From Bactrocera neohumeralis (lineage: Eukaryota; Arthropoda; Insecta; Diptera; Tephritidae), in assembly GCF_024586455.1 (NCBI RefSeq), contig NC_065919.1, forward strand, positions 38,106,839 to 38,170,838: a DNA stretch of 64,000 bases, written 5' to 3'. The number at the start of each line of letters is the position of its first letter. Within the stretch, counting starts at the first letter, position 1. The position numbers and the translations under genes are program-made. Below the pieces are notes generated by a model. It ran no database searches and was not told the DNA's origin. It was given only the letters and a program-made list of their open reading frames with translations. This document shows positions 46,795 to 59,374 of this stretch, one piece after another.

Positions 46795-48560
46795 ACGCTT
46801 GCAAGCTGTTGCTACAGAGTATACTGTTTTGTTCACATAACGGTTGTATGTATCACCAAAAATTAATCGAGTTAGATATTACATATATGTATATGTTTGT
46901 ATATGATGAGGATGATGAAACGAGTTTAATTCCGGATGTCTGTTTGTCGGCCTGCTTGTGCAAGCCATAACTGGAGTAAAAATTGAGATCTTTTGATGGA
47001 ACTTGTTACACATATTCATTGGCAATTAAAATGGACGTAATCATAAATCCCCAGAGGTGATCTAGTGACTGATGCCCAGAGCATACAAAGGAGAAGGCGA
47101 ACCCGATTCCCCAATCGATGACGATGAAGCAGACGTTCCATTGCCCGACCATGAAGAAGTTCGAATAGCAATTACCCGCCTGAAAGCGGCAAAGAATATG
47201 GTCGGACGAAACATGCCCAACGATTGGAATTTAAGTGTATTCTGCCCAATTCACAAACAAGCAGACCCCACAATCTGCGCCAACTACCGTGGGATAAGCC
47301 TCCTCAACATCGCATATAAGGTTCTATCGAGCGTATTGTGTGAAAGATTAAAGCACACCGTCAAAAAACTGATTGGACCTTTGGCCTGGAAAATCAACAA
47401 CTGACCAGATATTCACCATGCGCCAAATCTTGGAAAAGACCCGTGAAAAAAGAATCGACACACACCACCTATTCGTCGATTTCAAAGCTGCTTTCGACAG
47501 CACGAAAAGATAGGTCTCTCATCAACAAACAATCGTCGCACTCGCGACTAGGCACCCACGTCACTGTTGACAGTCATAACTTCGAAGTCGTAGATAATTT
47601 CGTCCATCTTGGAACCAGCATCAACACCACCAACAATGTCAGCCTGGAAATCCAACGCAGAATAACTCTTGCCAACAGGTGCTACTTCGGACTGAGTAGG
47701 CAATTGAGAAGTAAAGTCCTCTCTCGATGAACAAAAACCAAACTCTATAAGTCACTCATAACTCCCGTCCTGCTATATGGTGCAGAGGCTTCGACGATGA
47801 CAACAACTGATGAGTTGACGTTGCGAGTTTTCGAGAGAAATGTTCTGTGAAAGATTTATGGTCCTTTGCGCGTTGGCCATGGCGAATATCGCATTCGATG
47901 GAACGATGAGCTGTATGAGATATGCGACGACACTGACTTAGTTCAGCGAATTAAAAGACAGAGGCTGCGCCGGCTAGGTTATGTCGCCCGAATGGACAAA
48001 AACACTCCAGGTCTTAAAGCATACGACGCAGTACCCGCCGTGGGAAGCAGAGGAAGAGGAAGACCTCCACTCTGTTGGAAAGACCAGGTGGAGAAGGATC
48101 TGGCTTCGCTTGGAATCTCCGGCGCCACCTTGCGAAAAGAAGAAACGACTGGCGCGCTGTTGTTAATTCGGCTATAACCGCGTAAGAGGTTTCTACGCCA
48201 GTAAAGAAGAAGAAGAATCGGACATTTGCACTAAGCTCCACAATAATATACAAGGATGTTATTTAGTACAACGAACTGCATTAGAGAGTTGCATCTCTGG
48301 TGGAACTTGTTTTTTAAGAGGCCTCTAATAAGGTTAATGTAGAAATATTCTAAACCATTCAATCTAAAATAACCGAAGTCGTTGAGGGCATATCTTTCTA
48401 ACATGCCTACTCACCCTGTAAAAATGGGTGAAGTAAGATTTTAACCGGGCCCCCTACCCACATAACATACTACTAACAGTGCAATAAATCTATAAATAAG
48501 TGCGCCAAGGACATAAAATTTTACACCCGAAATGGTACAAAAGGGTTTTTAGGAGCCGGT
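46795..48560 (+). repeat. Family B interspersed repeat, split by LINE copy C
   Basis: The left part 46795-47053 starts ACGCTTGCAAGCTGTTGCTA and carries TTTTGTTCACATAACGGTTG and the GATGAGGATGATGA module. It breaks off at 47054. From about 48216 interior phrases of family B resume (GGTTAATGTAGAAATATTC, GTAAAAATGGGTGAAG). The LINE therefore inserted into an existing B copy. The terminal hairpin is not preserved. Confidence 0.65.
47054..48215 (+). mobile_element. RTE-like LINE fragment, copy C, with internal deletions
   Basis: Plus strand. Reading frames at 47072-47404, 47443-47730 and 47866-48177 together cover a reverse transcriptase from EEVRIAITRLK through NWNLSVFCPIHKQAD, TVDSHNFEVVDNFVHLGTS and the C-terminal end GYVARMDKNTPGLKAYDAVP with GRGRPPLCWKDQVEKDLASL. 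The YADD catalytic region is deleted: the sequence jumps from AFDSTKR into the region after the palm. The 3' end is AAAGAAGAAGAAGAA. It shares its 5' edge (AGAGGTGATCTAGTGACTGA) with copy B, suggesting a common truncated master. Confidence 0.87.
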
Positions 48561-49284
48561 GTTATATTTGAACGATATTAAAGAAATTTGTCCATTATTC
48601 ACTGCAAATTCAATTCACACATATTTCTGATTAAATTTTTGTCACTATGTGCTGTAAACTTTATAAAGTAAGGACTTTATAATCAGTTTAGTTCTGTAAC
48701 AGGATATTTCTAACGCTAGATATTTTGAAACGATTTAAGGGATCTCAATTTTTGAAATCGACATTCAAATTATTACGGTTCCCATAGCGTTTCTTGTAGA
48801 AACAGAGTGGGGAACACAGCGACTCCAATCTTTAAACGCTTTTTTCTCAGAATGACGTTTTTCAACACGGTTTCCTCTTTCCAAGGAAGAGTTTTGAAGA
48901 TATCTAGGTCCAACTTGGAGAAAAAAATGTTAATGTCATTCACTATCGCGCTACGGAAGCTTTTCTTTTTCTTAAATCTTCCTATTTTTCTCTACGAAAA
49001 ACTGTAGAAAAAAAGGGAACGTCTTATTCGATGCTTTTTGTTCATACCGCCGCCATTATGTCAAATTTCAGAAAAACAAAAAAAGCTTTCATAGCGCGAT
49101 TGCGATTTTCCGACAGATTAATAGTCTTTTTGAAATTTTTGCTTTAGACCAAAATTGATTTAACTATTAAACACCCAATAAATAAACATCAACAAAATCA
49201 TTTTGTATTCATCATGAATGTATTTATTTATAAAAAAATCGGACTAATTAGTTAATAAAAAAAAATCTTCCCATCACCAATTTA
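48561..49284. other. No recognised gene; possible diverged MITE relative
   Basis: At 48790-48900 the phrase AATCTTTAAACGCTTTTTTC and surroundings resemble the interior of the piggyBac-type MITE at 63.3 kb (CTTTAAACGCGTTTTTCCCG). Ends were not found. Confidence 0.35.
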
Positions 49285-49955
49285 TTTAATTCTTAAGTCG
49301 TATCTCGCTAATAGATCATATTATGTCAAAGTAAATGATGAAACCTCTACCATAACATACATCAAAGCTGGTGTACCTCAAGGAAGCGTTCTCGGACCAG
49401 TCCTTTATACAATTTTTACTGCAGACATGCCACAAACAGAAAACGTATTTATTGCTACATATGCTGACGACACTGCTATACTGGCAACAAATCCATCTCC
49501 AATTGAAGCTTCCAACTTAGTCCAGAAACAACTGAATGAGATACAGTCCTGGCTAGATCGTTGGAAAATAAAGGTCAATACAAATAAATCTGTACACGTG
49601 CTATTCACTTTAAGGCGAAAAGACTGTCCTCCTTGCCGCATATATGGTAGTATGATTCCGAAACTTGACAGCGTCAAATACTTAGGCTTGCATTTGGACA
49701 AGCGCCTAACATGGAAATCTCATATTCAAGGCAAAAATAAACAATTAAAAATGAAAACTAAAAAACTATATTGGTTGCTTGGACCTAAATCAACTCTATA
49801 TCTCGAGACTAAACTCCTATTATATAAAGCTTTATTAAAGCCAATATGGACTTATGGCATTCAGCTTTGGGGCACAGCTTCGATTTCAAATATAGAAATA
49901 TTGCAAAGATATCAGAGCGGAAACAAAAGCTCAGAGATCAATCCAATATAGTATC
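49285..49955 (+). mobile_element. Jockey-like LINE reverse-transcriptase fragment
   Basis: Plus strand 49287-49951, nearly continuous. It reads SYLANRSYYVKVNDE, then the palm signature AGVPQGSVLGPVLYTIFTAD, the catalytic ATYADDTAIL, the block INTNKSVHVLFTLRR with V for I at its start, KLDSVKYLGLHLDKRLTW and LLYKALLKPIWTYGIQLWGT. This order and these motifs are typical of Jockey-clade LINEs. Endonuclease, fingers and the 3' end with tail are missing, so it is truncated on both sides. Its frame is better preserved than that of most relics here, suggesting a younger insertion. Confidence 0.88.
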
Positions 49956-51239
49956 ACTCTCGCTCTCAGCGAAAGTACGAGCTGAACAACTTTATGCGTC
50001 ATCTGCCCACTGTGCGAGCGCAATGCGTGAAGCCAAACGATTGCGCGAAAACGAAATTACATTTAATAATTAAAACAATTTAAGAACAAAGCAGCGAGCA
50101 ATAAATATGCATTTCCCATGCAGTTTGCGGCGACAGTGAGCGTCGAGCGTTTTGTTCTCGGTTTATTTGTTTGCTTTTTGCTTGAATTTTTTGTCGGGGT
50201 GTTGCAATTTCACATTAATTCGCCAATAGTCAGTTGCAATCACGTTTGTCATATTCACTTAACAAAAACAAAAATATGAACATGAGCCATCAAATGCACA
50301 AAAGCAAAGTAATATTTGTCAAATGCACGCGCACATCCATACAAGCCTGTGGTGTGTTGGGTATAATGTGCATGTGTGCATTGCGAATGACACAATTGTT
50401 GTTTGTATTGTTTCAAGTATTTACTCGAATTTATTCATTTTTCATTGAGAGTGTCCGATTTTTATTTCATGGTCATTGTCTTGCTGCGACAGCAAATGCT
50501 GCCGGCTATTACGCCACCACACACACACATACATAGCGCACAGCGGTGCATTGTGTATCAAAAAATTACAAAGTAATTGTTGTTGGTGTTATTGCTCAAA
50601 TTAAATTGCAGCTACAGTTTCGGTTGCGCTTTCGGCTATTTTCCGATTTCTCTCTTTGCATTTGCATTATGCGAAAATTCAATTTGCTGAAAATTGCTGC
50701 GTTTTTGCGAAATTTTTAATTGTGGCTAATTGTGTGCGCGCAGAAGGCACATAAACCGTTTTTATACACACGGCACAAATAAACACACATACACATTTGT
50801 ATACTTGGTTGTGAATGCAAGAGTGTATTACATAAGGCTATTATACGAAATGAGCTTCAACGGAAATGGAAACATGCAAAATAATATTATGCATGCATAT
50901 GTAGACTTCCACATACATATTTAGTATACATATATGTATGTACGTACGAAGTGGTACTTACATTACACTTATATCTGCTGACCTGTAAATGTGGATATAC
51001 ATATGTACATATGTCTGATTCATTAAATGGCGCAATTATCAAAAATATTACATTTTTTTACTCATAAATGTTTATAGCAGCCGATTAAGGGCCACACCTA
51101 GTCTTAAGTTACAAAAAAAATATGTATGAAATATATTTCTAACGTACAGGGTTTTCCAATAAGTGTGATATCATTTCTCTTCCAAAAAAAACAGAGAGCT
51201 TTTATACGGATACAAGCCCAAATCCTTTCTCAAAATCCG
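49956..51239. other. No recognised gene
   Basis: GC-richer, mostly single-copy DNA at about 49960-50720 with GTCGAGCG and GCGACAGTGAGCG motifs, then ACATACATATA-type tracts. Open frames have no known domain. It could be regulatory. Confidence 0.4.
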
Positions 51240-51525
51240 CTAATACTTTCATACTCTTGCAACATATTGCTACAGAGTATAATAGTTTTGTTCCCCTAAC
51301 GGTTGTTTGTATCATCTTAAACCAATAGAGAGAGGGTTATATATATATATAAAAGATCAGGGTGACGATAAAAGTTGAAATTCGGGTGACTGTCTGTCCT
51401 TCCGCCCGTCCGTGCAAGCTGTAACTTGTGTAAAGATTGAGATATCGTAAAGAAACTTGGTACACATATTCCTTGGCAAAACAGAGGACGAGTTCATAGA
51501 TGGGTGTAATCGGACCATCTCTGAA
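51240..51525 (+). repeat. Family B interspersed repeat, left part
   Basis: It has CATACTCTTGCAACATATTG, TTTTGTTCCCCTAACGGTTG, GATCAGGGTGACGATAAAAG and CTGTCTGTCCTTCCGCCCGT. It breaks off where LINE-like sequence begins near 51526. The missing interior resumes at about 54290, so the LINE relic probably inserted here. Confidence 0.65.
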
Positions 51526-54250
51526 TCTGAAGAGAAAAATCACGGTTTGGTGTGGTTTGTGGGTCGGTGGAATCATGGAAATGAACACTGCATACTCCAA
51601 GATAGACCGAACAAAAGATATATACAATAATTTTAACGAATAGGGGTCGGAAAAATTGGAAGCATTTCGACGGATAAAGCCAAGCACAAAGAATGGTTTA
51701 GAAGTGATATATTTGATGTGATTAGCGAATGAAAATCTATTGTCAAAGGTTACCCCAAGATTTTTGATTTCAGTTACGCATTTTAGGATGCAATTTGAAA
51801 TATTATAACTTGAAGGAAAGATGCTACGTCCCCTCCCTTACGAGATTTGAGAACATTTACCTAGATTCAGAAAAAGCTTCGATTTCAGGCACCAATCATA
51901 AAAACTATCAATATCACATTGAAGTTTGTATATATCTTCAAAGTATTTGATAAGTCATCATCATATCGCAAAAAGTTAGAAACGGGGAAGCAACAGGAAA
52001 TTTCATTGATAAACAGCACAAAGAAAAATGGACCTAAAACGCTTCTTTATGGCACTATCGAAGACGCAATGAATGGATCGGATGACACCCTTTAGGCAAT
52101 AACAACACATAGTCTATTGTGCAAATATGACTTAATCCTCTGTAAGAAAACAGAGTGAAAACCTAAAGAGGGTTGCAATAATCGCTAAAAACCGCTACAT
52201 TTGACACAGTGGAAACCCATGCTGATTGACGTTAATTATTGATTTTACTGCAAACAAGAAAAAACATTTCTTTTAGTAACTATGTGTTCAGTTTGTACGA
52301 CAGCTATCTGCTATAGTAATCCGATCTGAACAATTTCTTTGGAGATTACATTGTTGTCTTAGAAAATAATCTATACCAAATTTCCTGAAGATACATTGCC
52401 AAATGTGAAAGTTTTCCATACAAGAACTTGATTCCGATCGTTCAGTTTGTATGGCAGCTATGTATAAGTTATAGTGATCCGATATCGGCAGTTCCGACAA
52501 ATGAGCAGCTTCTTGTAGAGAAAATGACGTTTGCAAAATTTCAAAACGATATCTTCAAAACTGAGGGACTAGTTCATATATATACAGACAGACGGACACA
52601 GACAGACAGACGGACATGGCTAAATCAACTTAGCTCAACATACTGATCATTTATATATACACTTTATAGGGTCTCCGACGCTTCCGTCTGGGTGTTACAT
52701 ACTTTGTGACAAACTTAATATACCCTGTTCAGGGTATAAAAATAATTTATTTTTTACAGAACACTCAGAATTTTTTGAAATAGTAGGAAGTTTAGAAATA
52801 GCCCTATAATTGGAGGGTACATTCTTCTACCACCTTTAAGGATAGGGGTAATGCATATCAATTCCAGTGTGAAATAAAATTCCGAGAGGACGGTGACTTA
52901 TTGAAGAGAAGAGGATATACCAAAACCGGACAAATTTTTATAAGTACAGGCGACAGCCCATCCAGATCCAATTTGATAGAAAGCTTACTATCACAAATAG
53001 CCTTGGCAGTATCATTCTGTGAAAGACAGAGTGTGCCAAAATTTATGGATGAAAAATTATTAGCCAAAAAAGTGGAAGTAGTACCAGGATCATCGTGTAC
53101 AAAATTTGGTTTGAGAATTCAGCAAACAAGTTTAATTATTAAATCTTATAGATTTAATAAAGTTCCCAAAAGACTTAGGGTTCGACTTATTGTTAGACTC
53201 CGTACAGTAAATAAACCTTTTATAGAGTAATTTATGCAAATAATTAGCCATTTTTGTGTAGTACTCATATTGAACAAAGGAAGCATATGATTTAGTTGAA
53301 GAGAATTTTTTGTAGTATTTGTTTCTAAGATTTTTCAAGCTTTTGAGGTCCTTAGTATACCATGGCAACTTATATGGTTGTATATGTTTAACCGGTTGTT
53401 AATTGATTTCTTAAAAATGGAAAAACTATTAGCTGTATCAAGTCCAGAAAGTAAATCATCCCATTTAAACTCAATGAGCAGATTGTTGAGTCGTGCAAGA
53501 TCACAAAATGCAAAATTAAAACCAAGCTCGTCAATAGGTATGACGGGAGCGAAAAGATAAGTATCCCCCCCAAATGCTAACGGAGAATGTTGAATAGTTG
53601 CTGAAGTTATTGAAGAAAATCCATCAAGGAACCTAAATTTTAAATCGATTAAGACTATTTGAATATGAGTTGATCTGAATCAGATTGGGACCAAGCAAGC
53701 TATCAATGAGAAATAACTCATAAGAAGACGAAAAATTGGAGAGAATAAGGACGGGCTATAGGATCAACCGGAACAGACGATATTGTTTGGATTAAAGTCA
53801 CCCGGTACACAAATATTATCCAGTTTCAACTTGTTTAATACCAGCGAGGAAATATTATTTGCTTATACAAGTCAAGAGGACTAATAGGAAGGATGTATGA
53901 AACTACAATGAACAGAGCGTCATTGATACAAATACACAGTTGGTCAAAAATAGAGTCATCATCATCAAGCATTATTAAATTTAGACGGAATTTGCGATGA
54001 ACTGCTAAGAGAACAACACCCTCTCTAAGACAGCCAGTTTTTTCGTGATATCTATCCTTACGGAAGAAATTTGAATCGATATATTCACTGTCATAGTAAC
54101 TAGAATTAAGCTAGGTCTCCACAATAACGATAATATGAAAATCCAGTTGTGAAGAAAAATTGCGAATAATATTTGATTTAGACCTAAAACTGATAAATTT
54201 TAATAGTACACCTTAAGACAAGAGCCATTAGCGGAAGGTGCAGAATATTT
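51526..54250 (-). mobile_element. Jockey/CR1-like LINE relic, long but decayed, split by a family A repeat
   Basis: Minus strand, collinear from right to left. An endonuclease-like ETWLNSS block (about 54120) and EGVVL-type continuation come first. Then a pre-RT segment (MPWYTKDLKSLKNLRNKYYK, 53368), the KLDLDGLSPVLIK block (about 52980) and a NVPSNYR block (about 52815). A YDDDL catalytic remnant lies near 51960, a NLGVTFDNRFSFANHI block near 51740, and LGFIRRNASNFSDPYSLKLL with SILEYAVF near 51600. Many stops and frameshifts are present. Order and spacing match a full LINE ORF2. It is inactive and older than the fragment at 49.3 kb. Confidence 0.75.
52240..52740 (-). repeat. Family A interspersed repeat, nested in the LINE relic
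   Basis: The right end has CCTGTTCAGGGTATA, the reverse of the family A start, preceded by CTCCGACGCTTCCGTCTGGG. The interior has the reversed GTCCGTCTGTCTG module near 52580-52615 and CCGATATCGGCAGTTCCGAC. It divides the LINE palm from its fingers, so it inserted after the LINE. The hairpin end near 52250 is eroded. Confidence 0.78.
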
Positions 54251-54289
54251 TAAATGATTAAGTAAGCCGCTGAGGTAGAAAACTATAAT

Positions 54290-54880
54290 TTGATACAGTG
54301 TATAGCAGTAGAGAGGGTTATCTTTGGAAGTGGGCGTGGCCCTGCCCATAATAAGATTCATGCACATGTCTCACAAAACCCATACCTTAAGGTCCCGTCG
54401 TCTCCTCATAAAACGATTATATTGGAAAAAAATAAATAAGACAGAGGCTTTCACTGCCTGTAATGGGACAATGGGAGTGGCACCGCCCACCTTACGGAGA
54501 AATCTTATGCCCCAGCAACTACTCGTCTAATTATAACCAAATTTGGAGTGCAGCATTGTTCGGACAATCCTTACACTTTAAGAATAGGAGTACAACCACG
54601 CTTACTTTTCAGATACTTTATAATAATTTAAAATCAAATAATCATTTTATAGTTTTTAAATCGAAAGTCAATAGGATTATTGAAACAAAACTTTGCCAAC
54701 ACAGTGCCTTTTAAATATTCCATCTCCCCCAAATACTAAATATGTGGACCCCAGTATCTACGATAGAATTTTAACCGAAAATATAAGTATTTGAGATGAA
54801 AAAATACTTTTATGACTGTCAAAAAAATACAATTAGAAATTAATTTAATTATAGGAATCATACGTTAAGCAAATTATAAA
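54290..54880 (+). repeat. Family B interspersed repeat, right part
   Basis: Interior family B phrases occur: GGAAGTGGGCGTGGCCCTGC, GGGAGTGGCACCGCCCACC and ATATGTGGACCCCAGTATC. It likely continues the copy starting at 51240. No terminal hairpin. Confidence 0.55.
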
Positions 54881-57404
54881 TGTGCCTTGGGACGAAGGAC
54901 TAAGCAGCCAGTTCTCTTTTTTTCTGGTCTGCTTGTAAATTTATTTACAGGTCATATTTAAATAAATAAATAAATAACTATGAATGTATGTGCATCAATT
55001 GAAAGAATAAACAAAGGCCGTGGCAGCGACCAGCAGCCAACAACTTCTTCAATTTGAACAAAAAGAAAAAAACAAAAAACGCAGTTAAATAAAAAAAATG
55101 AAATCTCGAAACTAAAAATAGTTTAAATCGGCTAACATTTTTCTCTTATCCCCGTTTGGCGGATATGAGAATACCGTTATGACGGTTAATCATACATTAG
55201 CTAATGAGGACGTTATCTAAATAAACTTGGATAAAATTGTTAACATAATGTTCTTTGATAACAAAAGTAGTCTCTTATAGCAAATACAATGAAAGCCGTT
55301 TGGTACCAAGGTTTTATGGTACCGATATCAATTTTTAAAAAATCTCTTCATATTTCACATTCTCTCAATTTTTACAATTACAAATTTCCAAAGTACTTCT
55401 GTGTTTAACCTTTCTTGCTTCAAGTTTTAAATGTAAATGACGAATATAAAATATCAAAAAATGTGAAGAACAAAAATCAACTTTTCTTTGCTATTAGTTT
55501 AGTGCCTCAAAAGCAGCTGCATGCCACTGGGTGTTTTAATGGTTGTTGCCTCAACGTTATTGAATTAAATTTTCAACTTGCGGGATTCCGCGAAAATCGT
55601 TTCACTTTTGCTCGTCGTTATAGCTTCGTCGGCCAGATAATATTCTCTTCACGCAAATTATCAAGAAAGTAGGCATGCAAACATGTATAATATGTATATG
55701 TATATAAATGTGTATAAATGGGTATGCATAAGGCCGAGCATTTCTTAATTGCAATTTAAATTGAATTCTAATTAACGCGTTGTCAACAAAGAATTTCGCA
55801 GGCTTTTAAGGGCAAATAACAACAACAAATCGTTGTCAGTCCGAGAGCTAAAACTGTTCTCCAAAGGCTGCCGCTTGAAATTGCATTAAAGGAAACACGA
55901 CCGATGAGGCTCCATGCTTGCACAAAACTCTTTTATTTCAGTACGAACTCACTCTGCCGAAGTACGTGCATTCCACTTTCTCATTTTAGGCAAACAACAA
56001 AGGCAACGGGTCGAATTCTTCACACACTGCCTGCATTTTTCGAATAAACACTGGCTGAAATTTACAATACTTTGGCTTGAATTTACATTTAGAGCATTTA
56101 CAGAGGAAAGGTTGATCTATACACTTAGACTCATTAAGATTGCGTGAACTGATGGACAAATATTTTAATAAATATTTTAGATAAAAAATTTCTTACTTTT
56201 TTTTGATGCGAAGAATATTAATGTTGTAGTAGAAAGTGATAAAGTCAGTTCCTTGTACCAGTTTTTTCTGAATTATTTAAAAAGATATTTCCATCGTTTT
56301 AGAGGATTTTATATATTTCCCGATTACAACTTATTCGTCGGAACTAACTTGTTATTATGAATGCATATGGTGTTATTTTGACTTTGGTCAGAAACTATCC
56401 TTTAGCGGAGTTACTTTTAATGGAGCATTCTTGTCTTATTTGCCTTTAAGAAGTCTGCGGATGCATGGTATTCTGTTATAACAGTAGAACGTGTTCAAAA
56501 AATCTTCAGTTAGACATCTTTCTTTATCAAATTGAAAGTTCAATTAATTGCACAAAAGATTTGACCTTTTAAAAGAAAACTGTACGAGTAATCTATACAT
56601 TATTAATAAATGAGGTTTCCTCATATACACAATTTTTAATTAAAATACAATAAGAATATAAGCAAAGAAATTGGCGCTTAAACCTAGTGTACCATGCTCT
56701 ATTTGTCTCACTCTCTTGTTTCAATTGGCACAGCGCCGCCATGAAAATGGTTTGAGTAGACTTTTTATCTATTTTTGTTTTGTTTTCGAGGCTTGCTGTC
56801 ATTTTCGACATACTCGCAGGGTAAGGCAGATGTCCACACCCATCGCTGCTACTTTCGCCAACCGCATGGCACCCACTCGGTCATTTTTGTAAATTCCCGT
56901 TCCCACACATTTGCGACGAAATTACCATTAAAATTAATTTCGTTTTACTTATAGGATATATCTTTTACGCTGTCTTTCATCACCTCCACTTTAAATTAGA
57001 AAAATATATCGTAGAAATCGAATTAAGTAAGATTTCATTTTAGAAACAATTTGCGGTTCTCAAATGATTTTGTGGTTGCATTTTTGGTTAAATAACAAAT
57101 GCAACTTTTGTGTATGCTATAGTAAGTATTTAGTGGATTATTATGCAGAATAAGCTTACATTTTCTTATAGAATAATGATTTGTAAAGGGAATGTAATTA
57201 ACAGTTCTTATAACGCCATAAAAAGAGCTCAAATGACAATCAATTGCGCGGCGGCAATCTACATGATATCATACTCTCCACTTGATGTAAAAAAAATTTA
57301 AAAGACCAAATAAAAATAATCCATAAGTAGAATCAAAGTTTTTCATTTTTTAAAAAAGTTTTTCATTTTCCAAAAAACATCGGAAGGTAATTTTAGCGCC
57401 ACCT
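54881..57404. other. No recognised gene
   Basis: An AAATAAATAAATAAATAA run at 54959-54977 resembles a LINE tail but nothing coding precedes it. From 55.4 to 57.0 kb the DNA is single-copy-looking with weak open frames on both strands (55415-55672, 55914-56147). None has a known domain. Confidence 0.4.
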
Positions 57405-57442
57405 GTTATAAATGATCAGGATGACGAGTAAAAATTGAAATA

Positions 57443-58382
57443 CGAGGTGTGTTCAAAAAAGAATCGCGAATTTTGTGTTTTTTCAAAAATTATTTATTTA
57501 TTCATGAATATCTATTTTGTCCCCTTCAAAGTAATCCCCATGAGATATTATATACTTGTGCCAACGGTTTTTCCAATCTTCGAAGCACTTCAAAAAATCA
57601 TTTTTTTTATCTTCTTCAGCTCCTCCTTCGATGCCGTCTTTATCTCGTCAAGAGAAGCGTAACGTCGTCCTTTCAAGGGCCTCTTCAGTTTAGGGAACAA
57701 GAAAAAGTCACAGGGGGCCAGATCTGGGGAATACGGTGGCTGCGGCATCATTAGTGTGTTGTTTTTGGCCAAAAAGTCGCGCACAAGCAACGATGTGTGA
57801 GCAGGGGCGTTATCGTGGTGCAAAAGCCAATTTTTGTTCTTCCATAAATCCGGGCGTTTCTGGCGGATTGCTTCGCGCAAATTGCGCATAACTTGCCAAT
57901 CGATATGTTTAGGTCCTCAGCAACTTCTCTAACGGTGATTCGACGATTGGCCAATACCATTTTCTCCCCTTCATTAATTTTTTCGTCTGTTGTTGAAGTG
58001 CTCGGGCGTCCGGCACGCTCTTCGTCGTTCATATCTTCTCGGCCTTCTGAGAACATTTTGTACCACCGATAAACGTTGCTTCGGTCCAAGGTAGCTTCTC
58101 CGTATGCCACAGTCAACATTCGGAATGCATCCGCGCACTTAATTTCGTTTTTCACACAAAATTTGATACAGGTTCTTTGATCCATTTTTTTAAATAGGCA
58201 AAAATCGAAGACGATCCAAAACACGTGCAAGCAAAGCAGCTGTCAACAATTAAATGAACATTCAAAATGGCCGAGCTTGTCGGCATAAGTGAGAGACATG
58301 AGTACCAACATAACGCAACAAAAAATTCTGAAATTCGAATATACGTAACCCGCGAAAATTCAAAATTCGAGAACACACCTCG
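57443..58382 (-). mobile_element. mariner element with large internal deletion
   Basis: Ends CGAGGTGTGTTC and GAACACACCTCG form the inverted repeats. A TA lies at the left border and the expected right TA reads AC. The minus strand holds both ends of a mariner transposase but not its middle. The length is 940 bp against the roughly 1.3 kb usual for the family. It is unrelated in sequence to the MITE pair at 12.3 and 36.8 kb. Confidence 0.9.
57498..58185 (-). pseudogene. mariner transposase pseudogene (D,D34D family)
   Basis: Starts at ATG 58185 with MDQRTCIKFCVKNEIKCADA. It shows the helix-turn-helix region (VYRWYKMFSEGRED) and the AEDLNISIG block. The middle, including the first catalytic aspartate, is then deleted. 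Translation resumes out of frame at the block RNLREAIRQKRPDLWKNKNW. The second and third catalytic positions remain visible in LLHHDNAPAHTS and PPYSPDLAPCDFFLF (34 residues apart in the family). A shift at an A run near 57600 separates KEELKKIKK from the terminal block ending IDIHE. No function is possible without the missing part. Confidence 0.9.
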
Positions 58383-59374
58383 ACTCAATGAAACTTGGTA
58401 TGTGGGTTCCACGAAAAAAATTTCATGGGCGTAATCAGAGAATATATATAATATATATAGTGAAATAACTAAGCACTAAATTTAAATATAAAGCTGAAAT
58501 TTAGTACAGAGAAACGTAGTACAGGTTCCTGTGGGCAAAATTTTTTGAAAAACTGGGCGTGGCCCCGCTTTCTAAAAAGTTTAATGTAGATATCTTCTAA
58601 ACCACTTAAGCTATAAGAACCTATTTGCTGAGCACATATGTATCTTATAAGAACTTCCACCGACAGTGCGAAAATTAATGAAATCGGAGGATAATCTCGT
58701 CCACTTCCCATATAACGGTACTGTTAAAAATACTAAAAGCACGATAAATCAATATCTATATACATACGCCAGATACATTAAATTTAAATCCGAGATGGTA
58801 TGAGAGAGTTTTACGGGAGCTACGGTGAAAATTGGACGATGGGCGTGGCACCGCCCACTTTTTGGTGAAATCCCATATCCCATGACCCGACCGATCGATT
58901 TCGACAAAATTTAGTTCATGGCATTCTTCTTATTACACATTGTGAAAATGGATAAAATCGGACAAAAACCACACCTACTTCCCATATAGCACAATTTTAA
59001 ATTGCACTTGATTCGTTCAGTTTCCAGTACACAAATCAAGAAGTAATTAATTTAACAGGATATAATTTGGCACGAATAATTGTGTGCCATCTTACGACCA
59101 AAAATTGTCTAAGTCCAATAAAAACTATTCAAGCCGCTAGGTACCAAATGTTTAGACCCCGTCCCTATAGTTGACTTTGATCGAAAATGTCGGTCAATGT
59201 GTGGTATACTTGTATATAACTGAAATTAAGGGATAATCCCTCCAATATCAGGATTTTACTCTATATGATTGGTTTTACCCCTTAAAGTATTTCCCTGGCT
59301 TTGATTCTTGCAAGTTGCAAGAGTATAAAATGTGCGGTTGCACCCGGACTTAGCTCTTCCTTACTTTTTTGGAA

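Larger units (their letters stand above)
57405..59372 (+). repeat. Family B interspersed repeat hosting a mariner element
   Basis: The left part to 57442 has TATAAATGATCAGGATGACG. After the mariner it resumes with CTCAATGAAACTTGGTATGT and GGGCGTAATCAG, passes GGGCGTGGCACCGCCCAC, and ends TTGCAAGTTGCAAGAGTATA, the hairpin GTGCGGTTGCACCCGG and CTCTTCCTTACTT. The mariner lies at exactly the point where the 1621 copy reads continuously, which proves the nesting. Confidence 0.8.

Noticed and set aside
54959..54977. AAATAAATAAAT run taken as a LINE 3' tail
   Set aside because: No LINE coding sequence in the right orientation precedes it; it may be a plain microsatellite.
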